A stretch of DNA of 22,286 nt from assembly GCA_036261615.1 (NCBI GenBank), contig DATAKK010000059.1:1-22286 (forward strand). Reading direction: 5' to 3'. The first letter of the stretch is position 1; each line of letters begins with the position of its first letter. The translations under genes and the position numbers were made by a program. The notes beneath the pieces were generated by a model. It was not told where the DNA came from and ran no database searches. It worked only from the letters and a program-made list of their open reading frames with translations. Origin of the DNA: JAJYQH01 sp036261615 (GTDB lineage: Bacteria; Actinomycetota; Actinomycetes; Propionibacteriales; Propionibacteriaceae). This document shows, in pieces, positions 21,745 to 22,286 of this stretch.

Positions 21745-21801
21745 GAAGACCCGATCTGTCACGGATGGGGGCATTGGCAGGGCCCATCAATCGCGTTCCA
21801 C

Positions 21802-22286
21802 TCACGATGACCTGACTTCTCCCAAGGGGGCTCCAAGCTCGAGGACCGCCACAGCCCCTGAATCGGGCTGGCGAACCCCGAGAAGCCCGATCAACAACAC
21901 CGAGAGGCCGAGGGCTGCCGGGATCACCCCATTAAGCACCACGTCGGACAATCCGTCATAGCGCAACCCGTAAAACCCCAGGAAGCCCTCATCAGAGGGA
22001 GGAACCACGACCCAGGGCGCCTGCACAACGGCATACGAGGCCACCGCCCACGGTATCAGTGCCGTATGGAGCACACGGATTGCCACCAGCGCCGTGAGGA
22101 CCCCGACCGGCATCAGGATTCGCTCCGTGTCGTAACCGCCAAAGACTGACACTGAATAGATGGCGGCCGCCCCCGACAGCATCGACCACTCCAACTCTCC
22201 CAACCGTCCGCGGAGCCGAGGGGAGGCCAGGAGAATCCAGGACCATCCGATTCCGACCGCAAGGGCCACGACAAACTTCGCCACTT
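21802..22286 (-). CDS. Polytopic membrane protein, C-terminal part, truncated by the window edge
   Basis: An open frame of about 161 codons runs off the right edge, so its true start is not visible; the GTG at 22284 may be internal. The protein is very hydrophobic with four or five likely spans: VVALAVGIGWSWILLA, SMLSGAAAIYSVSVFGG, LMPVGVLTALVAIRVL, IPWAVASYAVVQAPWVVV and VIPAALGLSVLLIGLLGV. FGGYDTERILMPVG between two spans resembles loops seen in actinobacterial polytopic glycosyltransferase-like proteins, but I cannot assign it. Its codons are less GC-rich than those of the nar genes. It is convergent with mobA, 57 bases away. Confidence 0.6.
   Translation of the reverse strand, partial: VAKFVVALAVGIGWSWILLASPRLRGRLGELEWSMLSGAAAIYSVSVFGGYDTERILMPVGVLTALVAIRVLHTALIPWAVASYAVVQAPWVVVPPSDEGFLGFYGLRYDGLSDVVLNGVIPAALGLSVLLIGLLGVRQPDSGAVAVLELGAPLGEVRSS

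Noticed and set aside
21745..21801. Terminator after mobA
   Set aside because: Only weak, short inverted repeats are visible and no U-run, so I do not call one.
1..22286. Prophage, insertion sequence, toxin-antitoxin, defence or secondary-metabolite system
   Set aside because: I looked for transposase, integrase, nuclease, methylase and synthase signatures and found none; gene content is core metabolism plus nitrate respiration.

Overview
The window is strongly GC-rich chromosomal DNA. It is gene-dense, with many GTG starts, several promoters that look leaderless, and start/stop overlaps of a few bases. GTP-type PEP carboxykinase, an LCP cell-wall ligase, nitrate reductase and actinobacterial DUF6457-like domains point to a high-GC actinobacterium. 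I suspect the Propionibacteriales but cannot show it from sequence alone. No prophage, transposase, CRISPR array or rRNA is visible.

Left part (1-9449), mostly housekeeping: the 3' end of pckG; a MarR regulator divergent from an Old Yellow Enzyme reductase, with twin palindromic operators between them; tRNA-Ser(GCT) with a terminator; an LCP family protein; a small two-helix membrane protein; tRNA-Ser(TGA); a PIG3-like quinone oxidoreductase; an MFS transporter; a cupin protein; and a stand-alone E. coli-type argG with two ARG-box-like sites over what looks like a leaderless promoter.

Middle (9450-10094): a 645-bp space between convergent genes, filled by repeats. It holds a 14-bp tandem array, three related hairpins and two ~196-bp direct repeats, each carrying an 87-bp palindromic unit.

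Right part (10095-21744), a complete nitrate-respiration locus. narK (nitrate/nitrite carrier) is divergent from an eight-gene run: a SufR-like, cysteine-bearing winged-helix regulator, then narG, narH, narJ, narI, a small DUF6457-like protein, moeA, and a mobA-DUF6457 fusion. Every junction but one overlaps by 1 to 4 bases. NarK imports nitrate, NarGHI reduces it with quinol electrons, NarJ assembles the enzyme, and MoeA and MobA supply the bis-MGD cofactor for NarG. The far right edge holds a truncated polytopic membrane protein on the minus strand, in less GC-rich sequence.

The least explained signals are the duplicated DUF6457 domain (one copy fused to MobA behind an internal ribosome-binding site), the Fe-S-type regulator heading the nar operon, an over-represented octamer GGACGCCG/CGGCGTCC that forms hairpins at gene ends, and the 9.5-10.1 kb repeat block.
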